Both the position numbers and the translations under genes were made by a program. The notes below the pieces were generated by a model. That model was given only the letters and a program-made list of their open reading frames with translations. It made no database searches and was not told the origin of the DNA. Shown piece by piece: positions 47,619 through 61,100 of a stretch of 64,000 nucleotides of DNA. Each line of letters opens with the position of its first letter. Positions within the stretch are counted from its first letter, which is position 1. The DNA is from Lantana camara (lineage: Eukaryota; Streptophyta; Magnoliopsida; Lamiales; Verbenaceae): the NCBI GenBank assembly GCA_037501455.1, contig CM074864.1, positions 38,776,001-38,840,000 of the forward strand, given 5' to 3'.

Positions 47619-50128
47619 CAGGCTGTCACCTTTGACGGTTTTAACCATAACCATGAATTCGAAACTTCACCGAACCAAGAGCTTCATGCAGATCTGCCAC
47701 CTTTGACGGTTTTAACCATAACTATCTAATTTCTTAACCAAATGAACCAAATTTGGACCCAATTAACCCTAGTTAAACCCTCTTTCACTCTTAATCACCC
47801 CCATTTTGAATTTAGCAAGAGGGAGAGTGAGAAGCAGCTGCAAACCGAGAAGGAAGGGGAGAGACACGAAACTAGTCATCATCTTGCCATTCAAGCTTAT
47901 AACTTCACCATTTCTTCTCCGATTTAAGAGGTAAGTACATATTCTTGTTCTCTATCTCCTTATGGTTGTTTTAAGCTACAATTTGTAGATTTTAATTAGG
48001 CTTCGAGCATGATTTGGGCATGAACATGAATAGTAAAGGTTTTGATGAAATTTGTGAATAACTTGCTCATCTTTGCTCCAATTTTTGATTCGAGACCTGA
48101 TATATGATCCTTGAAGCATGCTTATTCTTTTCCTAAACTTGTAATTGATGTATGTGTTGTATATGAAGTTCTACCATTGTTAAACTTTAAGTTTCTTGAA
48201 GCTTTTTATGGATGAACTTGAACTATCTTCCTTCTCCTTGTTGTCGAGGTAGATTGTGGCTGTTTTGTGGTGAGTTTTTGTATAAAATTTTGTAGATTAA
48301 TGCATGATCTTGTTGCCTTCTTAGCTGCCTTGATTGCCCTGCTCCCCTCCCCTGTTTTACCTTCGAATTTCAGCCATAGCAGCAGTAGCACGAAGCTGCT
48401 ACAACAGGGACACGCCCGTGCGTGTCCCTTAGCTTTTGGGGTAACACAACCGTGTCACCTAGGGGCTGGGGTGTCTGTAGTGAGACACCCCCATGTCTCC
48501 CTTTGTTCTAAAAGGGAGATAAGCCAGTGTCTTACCCCAGATTCAACCATTTATGGGGTAACGGAACCGTGTTTTGCTTGGCCATTTTCTAGTTTCGTTT
48601 TCGATTTTATTTAGTTTATCCCATCTCAATTATGATCCTAACATGTTAATAAGTTGTTATATGATGTGTTTTGTTGTTTAATTTAATTTTTATGGTTTTA
48701 ATTTCTAAGTATAAACGTGACTTTAGTGCATAACCATTTAAATGCAACGTGTGATATCTCTTTGCATCTCTTGCCTTGTTTATGAAATTTAAAATTGCAT
48801 ATGCATGAGAAATAATTTAATGTGATAAATTAGGTTTTTATTTAACATGTTATGTGTTGTTGTATGTACCGTTTATGTGATTTCGACTCATGTGTACGAG
48901 TGTGAACTTCTATGCCCTAATTGTTACCTCTTGTTGCATCTTTTGTATCTTTTGCCTTCCTTATGTGTTTTAAATTTATGTATGCTCATGATATATCATA
49001 ATATGATGTGTTATGAGTTTATTTGATGTGTTATGAGTTTGATTTATGTTTCATGGATACGATGATATGCTAATCACTATGATATGTCTAAGTGTGAAAG
49101 TATGTGACTTGCATTGCATTATTTGCATCCATATGCATTAGCCGAGCATTTAATTGGTTCATATCGAGTCTAAATATGTCTTTTGTTGTTTACTTTATTC
49201 AGAGGATCATCCCGTGGGTGACGAGGTGGTTCCGTAGGTGTGTTCCGGCTTGCTTTGTTCGGTTTGTTTGTCAAGGTGAGGTTTTCTTTCTTTTAATTAA
49301 TATGACCTACAACCCTACCTGTGTTTTAAGCCCGCATGCGGCTTACATATATATATATATATATATATGTATATAGATACGTGTTTGATATGTATTTTGT
49401 GGGAATTGGCCGGTTTGCTATGAAACCCCCTTTGAAAAGGCTTTTATATATATACATAAGCTATATTTTTGTTTGTTAGTTTTGAAAAGGGTTGGTGTGC
49501 ATTTTGAACTAGCGAGTTATGACTTTGAAAGATAAGTCTTTGAATATGAATTTGAACTTTGAACTTTGAACTTGGGCCCCGGAGAAGTGGTATGGCAACT
49601 CGGGTCGGCCATGGGGTCGCCTAGCTCTCTCATCAACACAACTCCACGTTTGAGAGGATTCGCCCAACCTTGGGAGGTCGAGGGGAAGGTGGGTTTTCTT
49701 GAGCCGACGGAGACACCGTTGAAGGAGCGGGTAGGATCCCCCGACTCAGTTATTTAAACTTTGAACCGGGTTTGAGGGCGCGCGCCTCTGATCCCCAAAC
49801 GGCGAAGGTGGGATTGAATTTAACTTTGAATTTGTCTTTGAATTTGAATATGAATATGACAGGAGATTTGGTTGGAAACTCGTACTCACCGAGTTAGTAT
49901 GATTTTGATTATGAATATAATTCGTGAAACAGAAGTGGATTCCTAATTTCTAAAATTTGTTGATTTTGGCCTTCGGCCTTAAACCTTTTTCTATATATGT
50001 AGTATCACGGGATAAAATGTTTTAGAATGCAAAAACTATGCCCCGGTTCATGAATTCTTTGAATTTGAATATGCTCTGCTCTTATGTGTATGTACGTGTG
50101 CATATGTTAGCCCCCTCACCAGTTATTA
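47619..50128 (+). mobile_element. Long LTR-D, left part (5' truncated)
   Basis: Same family and orientation as LTR-A. Its start is missing; sequence begins abruptly next to the copia fragment with a 71-bp tandem repeat (units from about 47622 and 47693, containing CACCTTTGACGG). It carries a donor-like GAGGTAAGTAC at about 47929, a palindromic word block at 48405-48580, and the usual right-half sequences. It is interrupted by LTR-C at 50129. The right part is 54120-54604. Confidence 0.8.
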
Positions 50129-53100
50129 TGTAGCACCCCGCACGTGAGGCACCACATCCCCCGCACTATGGCTCAACACGAGTAACGAAACAGTACTCCG
50201 CACCCGTATCAAACCATAGCGAACGGAAGACAAACATAAAAACCTTCCTAAGCCAGGCGGAGCTAGACCCTGCAAAGAATACCAAATCACAAAGTAATAT
50301 GCATAGCCAAGCCAAAGTAAGTTCAATAATATCAACCATAACCAGAATTGGGCTCTTCAGGCCTCTTTTACATCATAACAAAACCCAGTAAAAGCAATTC
50401 AATACCAATTACATGAATATTCCAGTTCATGATATAACCGAAACGAATCATACATAATTCTAATACATGAATGAGTGAAGAGACTCTCCTAATCTAACTC
50501 GACTCACTTAAAGACTCCAGACACCTCCGCCTAGCTCGAAACTCCAAAGTCAAACCTGCACACTGAAAGATTGGGGAGGGAGAGGGGTCAGTCTCTAGAA
50601 GACTGAGTGAGCAGGAGCGATACATATATATAAAACATGCACATGCAAGTCATAAATCCCGAGCAAGGTTTTATTTGAATTTAGTTCCCGACAAGGGCAA
50701 GAAAATAGATAAACAATGCTCGACTTTTACGACTAATTCATATTAAATTTATTATATTCATAAATCATACATATGCATAAGGCTCGGCGAGTGAGCGTGC
50801 ACAATCTCCAACCAAACTCCGACCGTGTACGATAATTTTCATTAATAAGTTAATTAGGTGATCATGCAATATCCCATAATACACGCAGACCATACATCAT
50901 ATCATAAACATATTCGTTTGGGCGATCCAGATCCCGGCCTTTCCGCACGGTGCATAATCATAACATATCATATTCATAAGCATAATCATATCATAACCAA
51001 CCTTCTTCCTCCGGGTGGTGGACGGGCTTGCAAGACCCGACCACCTAACATATCAATGTGGCAATGAGGTTCATGAGGCCTCAAAGCCCGGTTAGCGTTT
51101 CCCCGTCAAGAACCTCCCTTGACGAAGTCCGTTTCGCCGTAAGTTGGAACTAGTATATGGGATCCCCATCAGCCCTTGCTTCCTCGGTTAGCCTCGTATA
51201 CTAAGTCCCGGGGCCCGTGCAATCATAACATGCATAACATGATCTCGCCAAAACATAACAATACATACATAGGATACATACTATAGGAAATCATACTTTA
51301 CCATGTAACTCGGCATATGCTATATACGTACCTCTCCGTGTCATCCGAATCTGTAGCTAGCATGAAGACACACGGTTTGGAGCATAGCCTCATTACAAAA
51401 CCATTTTTAAGCTTATATATGCTCATACGTATAATTCATAAGAATTTACTCGATAACTTCATTTGAAAACCATATATATATAACCATAAGGTTTTGGCCA
51501 AAGCTTTTCACATAAGGGTTGTAGGGTTTGTTACATAGCTAAAACAAAACCACCCTCACCTGACCTGTGACGAAACAAGGAACGAGTTACCAAGTGCCTG
51601 AACAAGATCTCTCCACCCTGGAGACAAACTGTACAAAAGATAACAAGACGTGTTCGTGAGACTCAATACTCTTAATGAACCATATATGACGCACGGCAAT
51701 GCTCACACATGATATCATGTCATGAAAAGGTTCATGTGCATTATTAAGGCATTTAACTCATATATCCAAGTCATTCACTCATTCATTCATTTTCATTCAA
51801 TTCATATTTCCAATCCAATAATTCAAGAATGCTAATAGGAGCATAGAACATATTCAAGCTCTTCCATAATGCTACCACATACTTCATATTACATAAGATA
51901 GCCTATTTCCAAGGTTTGACAACAAGAAGGAAGTATATGAAATAGAAAATGAATTACGCGATTCATAAACGACATATAAACACACATAAATGGCAATAAG
52001 CAAAAGCATGCCTATAACTCATCCAAATGCCATGAAATTAAACCATAATGCTCCCAACATATAGCAAAACAAGTTCATCGTTCAACACAAAAGGAGATAA
52101 AGTCATTCAAGAGGTGAAACGAATTAAAAACCGAAAAGGAAGCAACACGGACTGCGCAGGGGAAGGGACACGGGGGTGCCACCTTCCTTAGCCAAACTGA
52201 GCCACAACCGTGGCTCAGTACAGAGCTGCCCAGAAGGTGTGACACGCCCGTGCCTCTCACTTATGTGTAAATGAGACACGGGGGTGTCACGGTACAGAAC
52301 TTGAGGCGTTCACAGAGTTTCCGGCAAAACTGATCTCATACCAAATCAATCCAAAAGCATACCAAATCAACTCCAAATGCTATGAAACTTAATATACAAC
52401 ATATTTGGCATGTTATGAACATTTTTCATTTAGAGTTCAAAGGCTAAATCACACGTTAAGGTTATCGAATCCAAGCAACAAAACTGGGTTGCCAAAATCG
52501 CACATAAGAGCTCAATTGTTCAATCATGCCTTGATCAAGTACTTAGGGCTTGAATTTGGATCTGAAACTTTGGGGAATGCATGCCAACATACTCAACTAC
52601 TAATTTACTTCATATATATGCAAAATGGTACAATTTAAAGCACATTAGAATGACCAACAAGTTACAAAACGAAACAGCAACAAGTCTGTCATGAAGCATG
52701 CATAAAAACAGGCCATGTACTTCGGTTTTGTGGCTTCAAATGGATCCAAATACTTGAAACATGAATGTTAACATATAAAGTAATGAGTGTACATCAACTC
52801 CATGCAATTTCACACGAAATGGAGACCATTTAATCAAGCAACAACACAAAATTTTACACAGCAGTTCGAAAAACAGGGGAATCAATTTGATCATCAAGTT
52901 TGGAGCTCCATATCTCATAATTTCATTAAAGGGTCAAGAGATAAAATCCTCCTAATATCATATACTATCAGTTAGGAAAGAAATGGGTCAAGAAACAAGT
53001 TCATATGATCATGTATAAGCAAGAAAATCAGCTACACAAGCAAACAAGATCATAAGAGCAAATTTCCCCAAAAACCCTATTCATGCTCTTAGCCCAAACC

Positions 53101-54114
53101 CTAACCAAATCTGATCCAAATCATGATGTAAGGAGATGAAATCAAGTATAATAGAGTAGAGAAGACATAAATATTCATACCTTGAAGATTTGGGAAAGAA
53201 AGGTGGTGGTTTGAGCTCCAAAACCACAAAAATGGCCAAGGGTTTCTCTCTTCTCCTCTTCTTCTCTCTCTCGTTTCAGTTGCAGCTGGAAATGGAGATA
53301 TTTGGCTCGGTTTTCAGAGGTAAAAGGGAGAAGAAAGAGCTTAAATCAAGGTACATAAGTCATGGTTTAAGGTATGGTTAGGTTAGAGGTGTTATAGGGT
53401 CCCACCATGAAGACTAGTCAACAAAAGAAGCTCTTCTTGCACGGGTTGCTCGTTGCGGTTGGATTTCGGAGGTCTTAATGATTTCAAAAAGGTACGAGGC
53501 TTGTTCCATTGTCTCCGAATCGTCGATACGAAGGCAACGGAGGTGTCGGAATTCGAATCCGAATTCCCGAGCTCAAGATATCACGTACGGAACCAAGGGT
53601 GCGCTAATTGCTCGTTAGCCCCCGACTTGGTTCCACAAATCAAATTAAATTCGTAAACACGTCAAATGAATCCGAAAACATAAACCGAGCATAGAGACAT
53701 GTTCATAACACACATATTTATAACATATTAAATTTTCACGACATTTCGGTATCAATACATATATGAACAAAGCACAATTAGAACACTCATGCGCATGAAC
53801 GAATTCATATAGTTATAAATGAATTACCAAAACTTAAATTCCATATTAAATGAATTTAAAGCCAACTAATAACATGTTGAAATTAATTAACAGAATTATC
53901 GAAATAGTTAAGGTAACACGAAACCTTAATTAAGAAATTAAACACTAAATATCGAAGTAGAAATAAAATGAATCAAATTAAAATAACGATAGTTTATAGT
54001 TTAAATCAAATATAAACATTTATAAACGATTAATCATATAATTAAATAATTAATTTGCGCAATTTTTAAACAAATACGTCACATTATTAAAGACTGAAAA
54101 ATTGGGGCGTTACA
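50129..54114 (-). mobile_element. Solo long LTR (LTR-C) nested in LTR-D
   Basis: 3,986 bp, in plus-strand order TGTAGCACCCC...GGGGCGTTACA, flanked by the perfect duplication TATTA (50124-50128 and 54115-54119). It is closely related to LTR-B. It contains a donor-like site on the minus strand at about 53181 and a palindromic word block at 52140-52310. No internal retrotransposon domains. Confidence 0.92.
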
Positions 54115-54604
54115 TATTAGGACTGACCCCTCCTTGTTGTTTTCTTTTTCCCCCTTGTTTCTTTGAGTTGCAAGTACAAGTTTCGGTTCGAGATAGGCGG
54201 CGGTTTTCTTTTGAGTCGTTTGAATCTTGTTGTCCGAGTCTTTAGCATATTTCATCTTTACCTTTCCACTTGGGTACTATGTATAAATATAAATATGAAT
54301 AGGATTTCGAATTTGGAGAATTGTATGATTTATTTGGCCCTTGGTGGGTATGGCATGTATTATTCGATTCGTTATACTCATGATAGGTATGCATGTATAT
54401 TTATATGTTTGTGATCCTGTGGCTTCCGCACTTGATATTTGATTTTATTGTGCACTCTGTATTAGGGCCTATACCGCCTAGCTTAGGAGAGATTTTGTTT
54501 ATCTTCCGTTCGTTATAGCTTAGTGCGTGTGCGGAGTTCCCATTTCATTAGACGTGTTAGGCTATGGTGCGGCCGATGTAGTGCTCTTCGCTCGGGGTGC
54601 TACA
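54115..54604 (+). mobile_element. Long LTR-D, right part
   Basis: Starts with the second copy of the TATTA duplication and continues the LTR-D sequence across the insertion (CCCCTCACCAGT...GGACTGACCCCTCC, as in LTR-A). It ends CGGGGTGCTACA at 54604, the normal LTR end. Confidence 0.85.
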
Positions 54605-55908
54605 ACGCGTATCATAAAATTATAAAACACATCATATTACATTAATTCATATTCATATCATGTCATAATTCAAGTTAGGATCATACTTGGGGAGGGATAA
54701 AAGCGTAGAATAAACGTACGAAACAAAAATGAACGAAACAACACATGTATATTCACAAAAAGGGGGAGATACGGGTGTATCTCCCCTAAAGAGAAAACTG
54801 AGCCATGACCATGGCTCAGTATAGAAGCTCAACGCTTCAAGGGGGACACGGCCGTGTCTCCCCTACAGCACAACTTGAGCCACGGTCATGGCTTAAGTCA
54901 GAAACGAAAAACCTTGATTTCATGGCCATACAAGGCCATGGCTCAATTCCTTGAGAAGGGGAGCCACGGGGATGGCTCCATACAGCTGAAAAAACCTCAA
55001 GATGCAGCATCCATGGACGAGGAAAAAGGAAAAAGGGTAGCACACGCAAGAGGCAACAACCAATCCATGAAATTCTCTCAAATTTCACTCGAAAACACAT
55101 GTTTAGGTTCATAATCTCAGGCTTAACAACTTAGATACATTTTAAGCTCATAAATCAAGTATGAAACAAGTTTCCATGGAAGTTATAAGCAAGCAACGCA
55201 CAAGATTCCAATAAATAATCGATGAGGGAGATCATACAAACAACATACTTCAATCTTGACTCAATTAAATCACATACGGAGGCATTAGAAGCAATTTTTT
55301 CACATTCTTACACTATTCATAATCTTCAACAAAATCATGGATTCAAGCAAGAAAAACGGGATTAATCGGATAGAAACGACGCATTCGAAGAGAGGAATTC
55401 ATTGCTTACCTCGAATCGTTGATCAGGTGAGAAATGGAGTCAAAATCTTGAGGTCAAGATTGGGGTGAATAGTGGAGTTTTCTCTCTTCTTCTTTTTCTT
55501 AGGACCGAAATGAAAGAAATAGGGAAAATAAGAGGGTTGGTCCGGTTTCAAGCCAAGAGAAACCAGTTCGGTTCGATTCAAGACGGGTTCGGTTCAATCG
55601 GTTAGAATTTAAATAGGTAGGGGGTTCAAACGACTTTAGAAAAAAGTGAGGCTATTTTCGTTGGACCCGATAAACGAATACAATGGTGAAGTCGGATTTC
55701 AAATTCAAATCCCCGAGCTCAATTAGTCGATTAGGTCCCTAATCTTCAATTAAATGAACTTTGAAGTCCAATCACATAATAATCATATTCTAAGGCAACG
55801 AATAACTTGAAATAAAATTCATATTGACATGTAGAGCATGCGACGTCACTTATTTGAAATTAAAATAATTAAATTACATAATAAAACTCACTCGTGACGC
55901 CACATTTT
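54605..55908 (-). mobile_element. Long LTR-F fragment
   Basis: Minus-strand fragment of the same LTR family. Reading in reverse from about 55908, the first 250 bp resemble the beginning of LTR-A, minus its first tens of bases. A donor-like CGAGGTAAGC lies near 55410, followed by a rich block of palindromic words (54765-54980). Both ends are truncated and no target duplication is visible. Confidence 0.75.
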
Positions 55909-56109
55909 CCGAGGGTTTTCCATTGAAACTTTTGTTTCATTGAAAATTTCAACGGGAAATCAACGGAAAAAACTCGTTAGTTTTTTTGTGCAATTTTTTT
56001 AGAATTGCGTCAAAATATCCAACCAAATATCGACGGAATTTTTGGCATAATTTTTTTATAAATTTCGTCAAATTTTCAGATAGAATTCTAACCAAATTCC
56101 GTTAACTTT

Positions 56110-57030
56110 TCCGTTAAAATGCAGTTTTTATAACTGAGCCTAAAAATAACGTAAACATAAGGTGAATTACTTGATCTTGGGTTAAGCGATCGAGTATATC
56201 TCTAAAAATCCGAACACTGTGTCTCATGGTACGCATCCACGAATAATATGTTGTCCATCTACAAATAGGTTTACGATAATAAATATAACTTAAAAAAATT
56301 ATAAACAACTGAAAATTTACTAAAACATTCACCAAGGGCGTATAATAATAGTCTGGCACCATGCTGGGGATTGGCAGTGCTCGCCCATTCGATAACATCC
56401 TTTCCACAAGATCTAATCATCTGGCTCCTCATCCTGGCCCATTGGAGGAGATGCATATCCATGCCCACATCTGCAAGACCACATTTAACAATTTTTAAAA
56501 CTATAATTATTAAAATGATAATCTTAATTTATCACGGTAATTTACCTGTAAAAGCTGCAAAGCTCCACCAATATCCTGATTAGCAGTGCAACTATAGCTT
56601 CCTCCACATAATTCATGATATAAAAAAGCCAACATGATACTTCCCCAATTACAACTCTAGCATTGTTCAATTGTTTGCATATGTCCCAAATAGACTAGGT
56701 TGGCCTTGTTTCCACTGGTCGGGACATATGTAAGCATCGATTAGTAATAACGCGACCCCATGAGCATGTTGTAGTTTGAGCTCCCGTCATGCATTGAGCC
56801 TCTTCTTTAAATGACTTCTTATGGCTATAATTTTAATGCGTGAGCCATCAAGACCATTGTGGTATGGAGTAAATCCCAACATACCAAGATAACAATCACT
56901 CCAAAATTGAAAATTATTCCCATCCGGATATGTGTTATTCCAAGTTATTGGAGAAATCATGTATTGGTAGCCCCCATATCATAGCCACATCCTCTAAAGC
57001 AATTGTGGCCTTCCCAATAGGAGGTTGTGC
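56110..57030 (-). pseudogene. Plant mobile domain (PMD) pseudogene
   Basis: Minus-strand pieces match the plant mobile domain, found in MAIN-like proteins and in some MULE and Ty3/gypsy elements. In order they are IGKATIALEDVAMIWGLPI (about 57015-56958); a degraded middle with stops; IGGALQLLQ (about 56563-56537), a probable intron, then MWAWICIS (about 56475-56450); and RHSVRIFRDILDRLTQDQV (about 56224-56168). Frames differ and stops intervene, so it is not functional. The short AT-rich stretch 55909-56109 to its left holds nothing I recognise. Confidence 0.7.
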
Positions 57031-57169
57031 ACATCGTGGATGTTCAGCGTTCCTGTAGCCACGCGATTCTGCAGTTCCTGGTTGTCCAATGCCTCAACAG
57101 TCGCGGTGTTATACTTCTCTAAAGCTATGTTAACTGTCGAATGGTTTTCTCATGCCTTAACTCAAATTT

Positions 57170-57385
57170 CCCACAGACGGCGCCAAGTGATGCGCACAAA
57201 AATGTGGCAACACTAAATTTGTATGAATTAACTTGGGATTGCTTGATAAAAGAGGAATTGTGAGAAGGATAATGATAAAATATAGACGTATTATTGATGG
57301 TTGTTGAAGAAATACATAAGAAATACCAAGAGTACAATCGCAATACGAAGATACGTTAGCCAAAAATCAAAATCCCCTTCCCAAA
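57170..57385 (-). mobile_element. Orphan LTR end with primer binding site
   Basis: On the minus strand an LTR-like end ...GCATCA (57188) is followed by CT and then TGGCGCCGTCTGTGGG (57185-57170), the same primer binding site as in the Tat element. The LTR part (57385-57188) is cut off by the long LTR starting at 57386. The sequence after the site leads to the PMD pseudogene in the same orientation. Confidence 0.6.
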
Positions 57386-58111
57386 TGTGATACCTTGAAC
57401 GGAGAGCACCACATCCCCCGCACAGTGAACCCGGTCCACACATGAAATGGAAGTTCATACACGAACCAAACTCACGGCGAACGGAGACAGAATAAAAAAC
57501 ATCCTGTGTTAGGAGAGACTAGACCATGTACCAACAAGTTAACTGAAACAAGTATGCGGAAGCAAGGCAATCATATATTCACAACCGATAAACTAAATAC
57601 AACAAATGCAATTCAAAAGGGTTTAAATAAACCAGAAAACCTATCCTAACCTGTCCTGAATAATATTCCAATACAATAATATAAAACGGGTTCAACTAGG
57701 GCCCTAGAAACCTGTCCCGAGTTCAAGAAAGCGATAAATAATACAATGTGGCATACAAGGCCCAATATTAGCAGGAAAGGAATGTGTGGTACAAAGTGGT
57801 GTATATAGGACCAAGACTCGAACAAAAACTTTAACAGACTCCCACATAACGACCACAGAACCTGCAAGACAACACTAAAAATAACGAGAGGGAGGGGTCA
57901 GCCAACTGACTGAGTGAAGGGGCTACACATGCATATATATATAAACAGGTAATCAGGTAGGCGTAATTCCACTGTACGTCATTTGTTATTAAAGCAGGTG
58001 ACAAGAATCAAGAATCAATCAACACGTACAGGTGGAATTACGTTCGATCATGCAATCAGGTAAACAGGATATACAATGCATGTGTCGATATCCGTATGAC
58101 CCTATTGATGC
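57386..58111 (-). mobile_element. Long LTR-G, first part
   Basis: Plus-strand start TGTGATACC, the complement of an LTR end. The sequence is an inverted, diverged copy of the right part of LTR-A. It is interrupted at 58112 by LTR-H; joining 58111 to 61657 restores the LTR-A order (TATTGATGCCCATTTTA in both). Confidence 0.88.
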
Positions 58112-61100
58112 TGTAGCACCCCAAGCGATGGGGCACCACACCCCCGCACTATGGCCAGACACGTGTACGAAATGGAAAGTCCGCAGACGCACCAAGTCAC
58201 AGCGAACGGGTGACAAACAAAAACCAACCTAAGCTAGGCGGTACCTAAACCCTGTACAAGCGCAAATATGCAAGACCTGAATGCGGAAGCGATACAAAAT
58301 ATGAATTCTCAAAAACCTTAATCAGCAATCATAATTCATATATTTCAAAAAGTAACTCAACATCAGCTAAACGGGTTCAACTGTCCTAGAAACCTGTCCC
58401 GATTAAACATATAATCAAAACGGGTTCATCTAAACCGAGCACCTGTCCTAACCTGTCCCGAAAATCATACATCCAAATCATGAGTACCAACCTGCATAAT
58501 ATATACATATCATATACATAGTTTCCTACCCAAATCAAAACAAGGTATTTAACAAATCAAACAGACCGACACAGACTCAACAGACCCGACTCAAGGCCGC
58601 CTAGCTCAAACCTGCAAGAACTGAAAAGTGGAAAAGAAGGGGGAGGGTCAGTCTCTAGAAGACTGAGCGAGCAGGAGCGATAAATATATATAAAAACATG
58701 CACATGCAAGTCATAAATCCCGAGCAAGGTTTTATTTAAAGTTAGTTCCCAAAAAGGGCAAAAGAATGACTAAGCAATGCTCAGACTTTATGACTATTCA
58801 TATTAAATTCATTAAATTCATAATTCATACATAAACATAAAGGCTCGGCGAGTGAGCGTGCATCATCTCCAACCAAACTCCGACCGTGTACGACAAATAT
58901 CATTGATACATTAAATAGGTGATCATGCAATATCTCATAATACACTCAGATCATATATCATATCATAAAACATATTCGTTTGGGCAATCCGTGTCCCGGC
59001 CTTCCTGCACGGTGCATATCAATCATAAACATAATCATAATCGTAAAATCAGTTCCAACCTTCTTCCTCCAGGTGGTGGACAGGCTTGCAAGACCCGGCC
59101 ACCTCATACATTGACCAAAAGGGGTTACATGACTCCCCAGTTGGCACTCAGCTCCCTTTCCCCGCCAATCTCCTCGCGAGGTCCGGTACCGCCGTTAAAC
59201 ATAAATGGAATCAGCACATGGGATCACCGTCGGCCCTTGCCTCCCCGGATAGCCACATGTACTGAATTCCTGGGCCCGTGAACATATCATAAATGCATAA
59301 TCTCGCCAAAACATTTCAATTCATAAGAACATAACATATTTCATAATTCATTATAAAAGGGTTTACTCGATCAAAGTTTTACTCGATGATTCTATTTAAA
59401 AAACAACATATATATATATAAGGTTTTGGCCAAAACTTGTCACATAAGGTTGTAGGGTTTAATATGTAACTAGAACGAAAACACCCTCACCTGGTACCAG
59501 ACAAAGCCAAAACCCAAAGCAAGTGGTCCACCCCGGAATCTGCACGACCACAAATCACCACCCCGGGTGCACCTGTACCTACTGAACACACAAAACACAG
59601 TACAGAACTCAGACTCAGACTCAGACAACCATATAAAGACGCACGGCACATGCTCAAGTACTTAAGAAAAGCAATCACATAACTCAACATATTCATAAAA
59701 CACATCCAGAGATGTTCTTATGCACAATTAATTCAAATAAACAAAATGGAAAGGCAATGCATGTCACCTTATTTCATATAAATTCATATAACAAATAACC
59801 AATTCATATTCGTACGAATACTTATTTCTTACGTGCAAAAGTTCCTAATTTAATCATATAAGTTTCATACAGTTCACATATCGCATAATAGATTCAAATT
59901 CAATTTAGGTAATTAAACGTTAATTGTAAAAATCCCAAATTTAATTATTCAAGGCATAATAAATCAACTTTTACTTCATCAAAAATAGCATAATCGTTTT
60001 CAAATGATAATGTTCAATTAATTCAAGTTATACAAATTTACATTTTCTAAAATTACATAAACATCCCTTCTACAAGGGCTATATTAAATCTAATGGCATG
60101 AAACGAAACTATTATCAACAACAATCATGAAATCATACATTCATCATTCATTACATATTTCCAAATACCATACAATGCATATTCATCAATTTATCGAGCA
60201 TACAAGAGCGAATTACATTTTAAAACAATTAACAACTAATACAATTCGGCATAACGGGGTTCAATTCACAATTCAAAACATCAATACATATTACATTTCA
60301 TTTAATACATGATTTCATATTCATTGGAATTCATTCCGATCAACAATTCAAGCATATGGCCATTAATTCGCATTAAAACAATTAAATCAAATAAGTCCCA
60401 AATACACAAATAAATTCGTAACAAATAAACCGAGTGTCCGATTGACGAACGGGAAGTGGCGTTGAACTCACCACAACGAGGCGGACAAACTATCCGAAGC
60501 CCGTCGGAATGCCGCCACCGGAGCCACCGGAATAGTGGCGGGCCGCCGCTCGGCCGCCGCCGGAGCGTGCTGGAAAAATCCTGAAAAATCACCCGTGCAA
60601 GGATTCGTCGTGCTCGTTCCAATTCCTCAACCAATTTCTACAAATTCCAAGCCAATTGACTCGAATTTCAAATCCAAGAATACGAAACCCTAAAATCTTC
60701 AAAATCCAATTACTTCCAAACCGGTGAACGAAAATAAGATCCGAAAAAGGCATTGGCTTACCCGTGATGTGCTCTTCGAAACCCCTATGTTGTTCATCGG
60801 AAAACGTCACCGGAGACGGCCGCCGTCGCTCCGATGAATTTCAGGTGGCGGGACTGACCTCAATCGAGTCAGCTCGTTGTCCTGTGTCTTTCCCCTCAAG
60901 TCCGGTCGCCGGACAATGATCGGAGCACCAAACCCGCCACCAAACGCCGCCGCACAGCTGCTGCCGGAGAACTCCATTTTCGGTGGTTTTCATGCCAAAT
61001 CAAGGCCGGAATCATCACCAGCGGGTGGGAAAACATGGGGGTAGGGTGGTGTTGGCAGGCGAAGCTCGCCGGATTGTCGCCGGCGATGAGGTGGCGCAAC

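Noticed and set aside
49104..49376. 90-residue frame in LTR-D
   Set aside because: Ends in a translated TA repeat, has no counterpart in other LTR copies and no recognisable domain.
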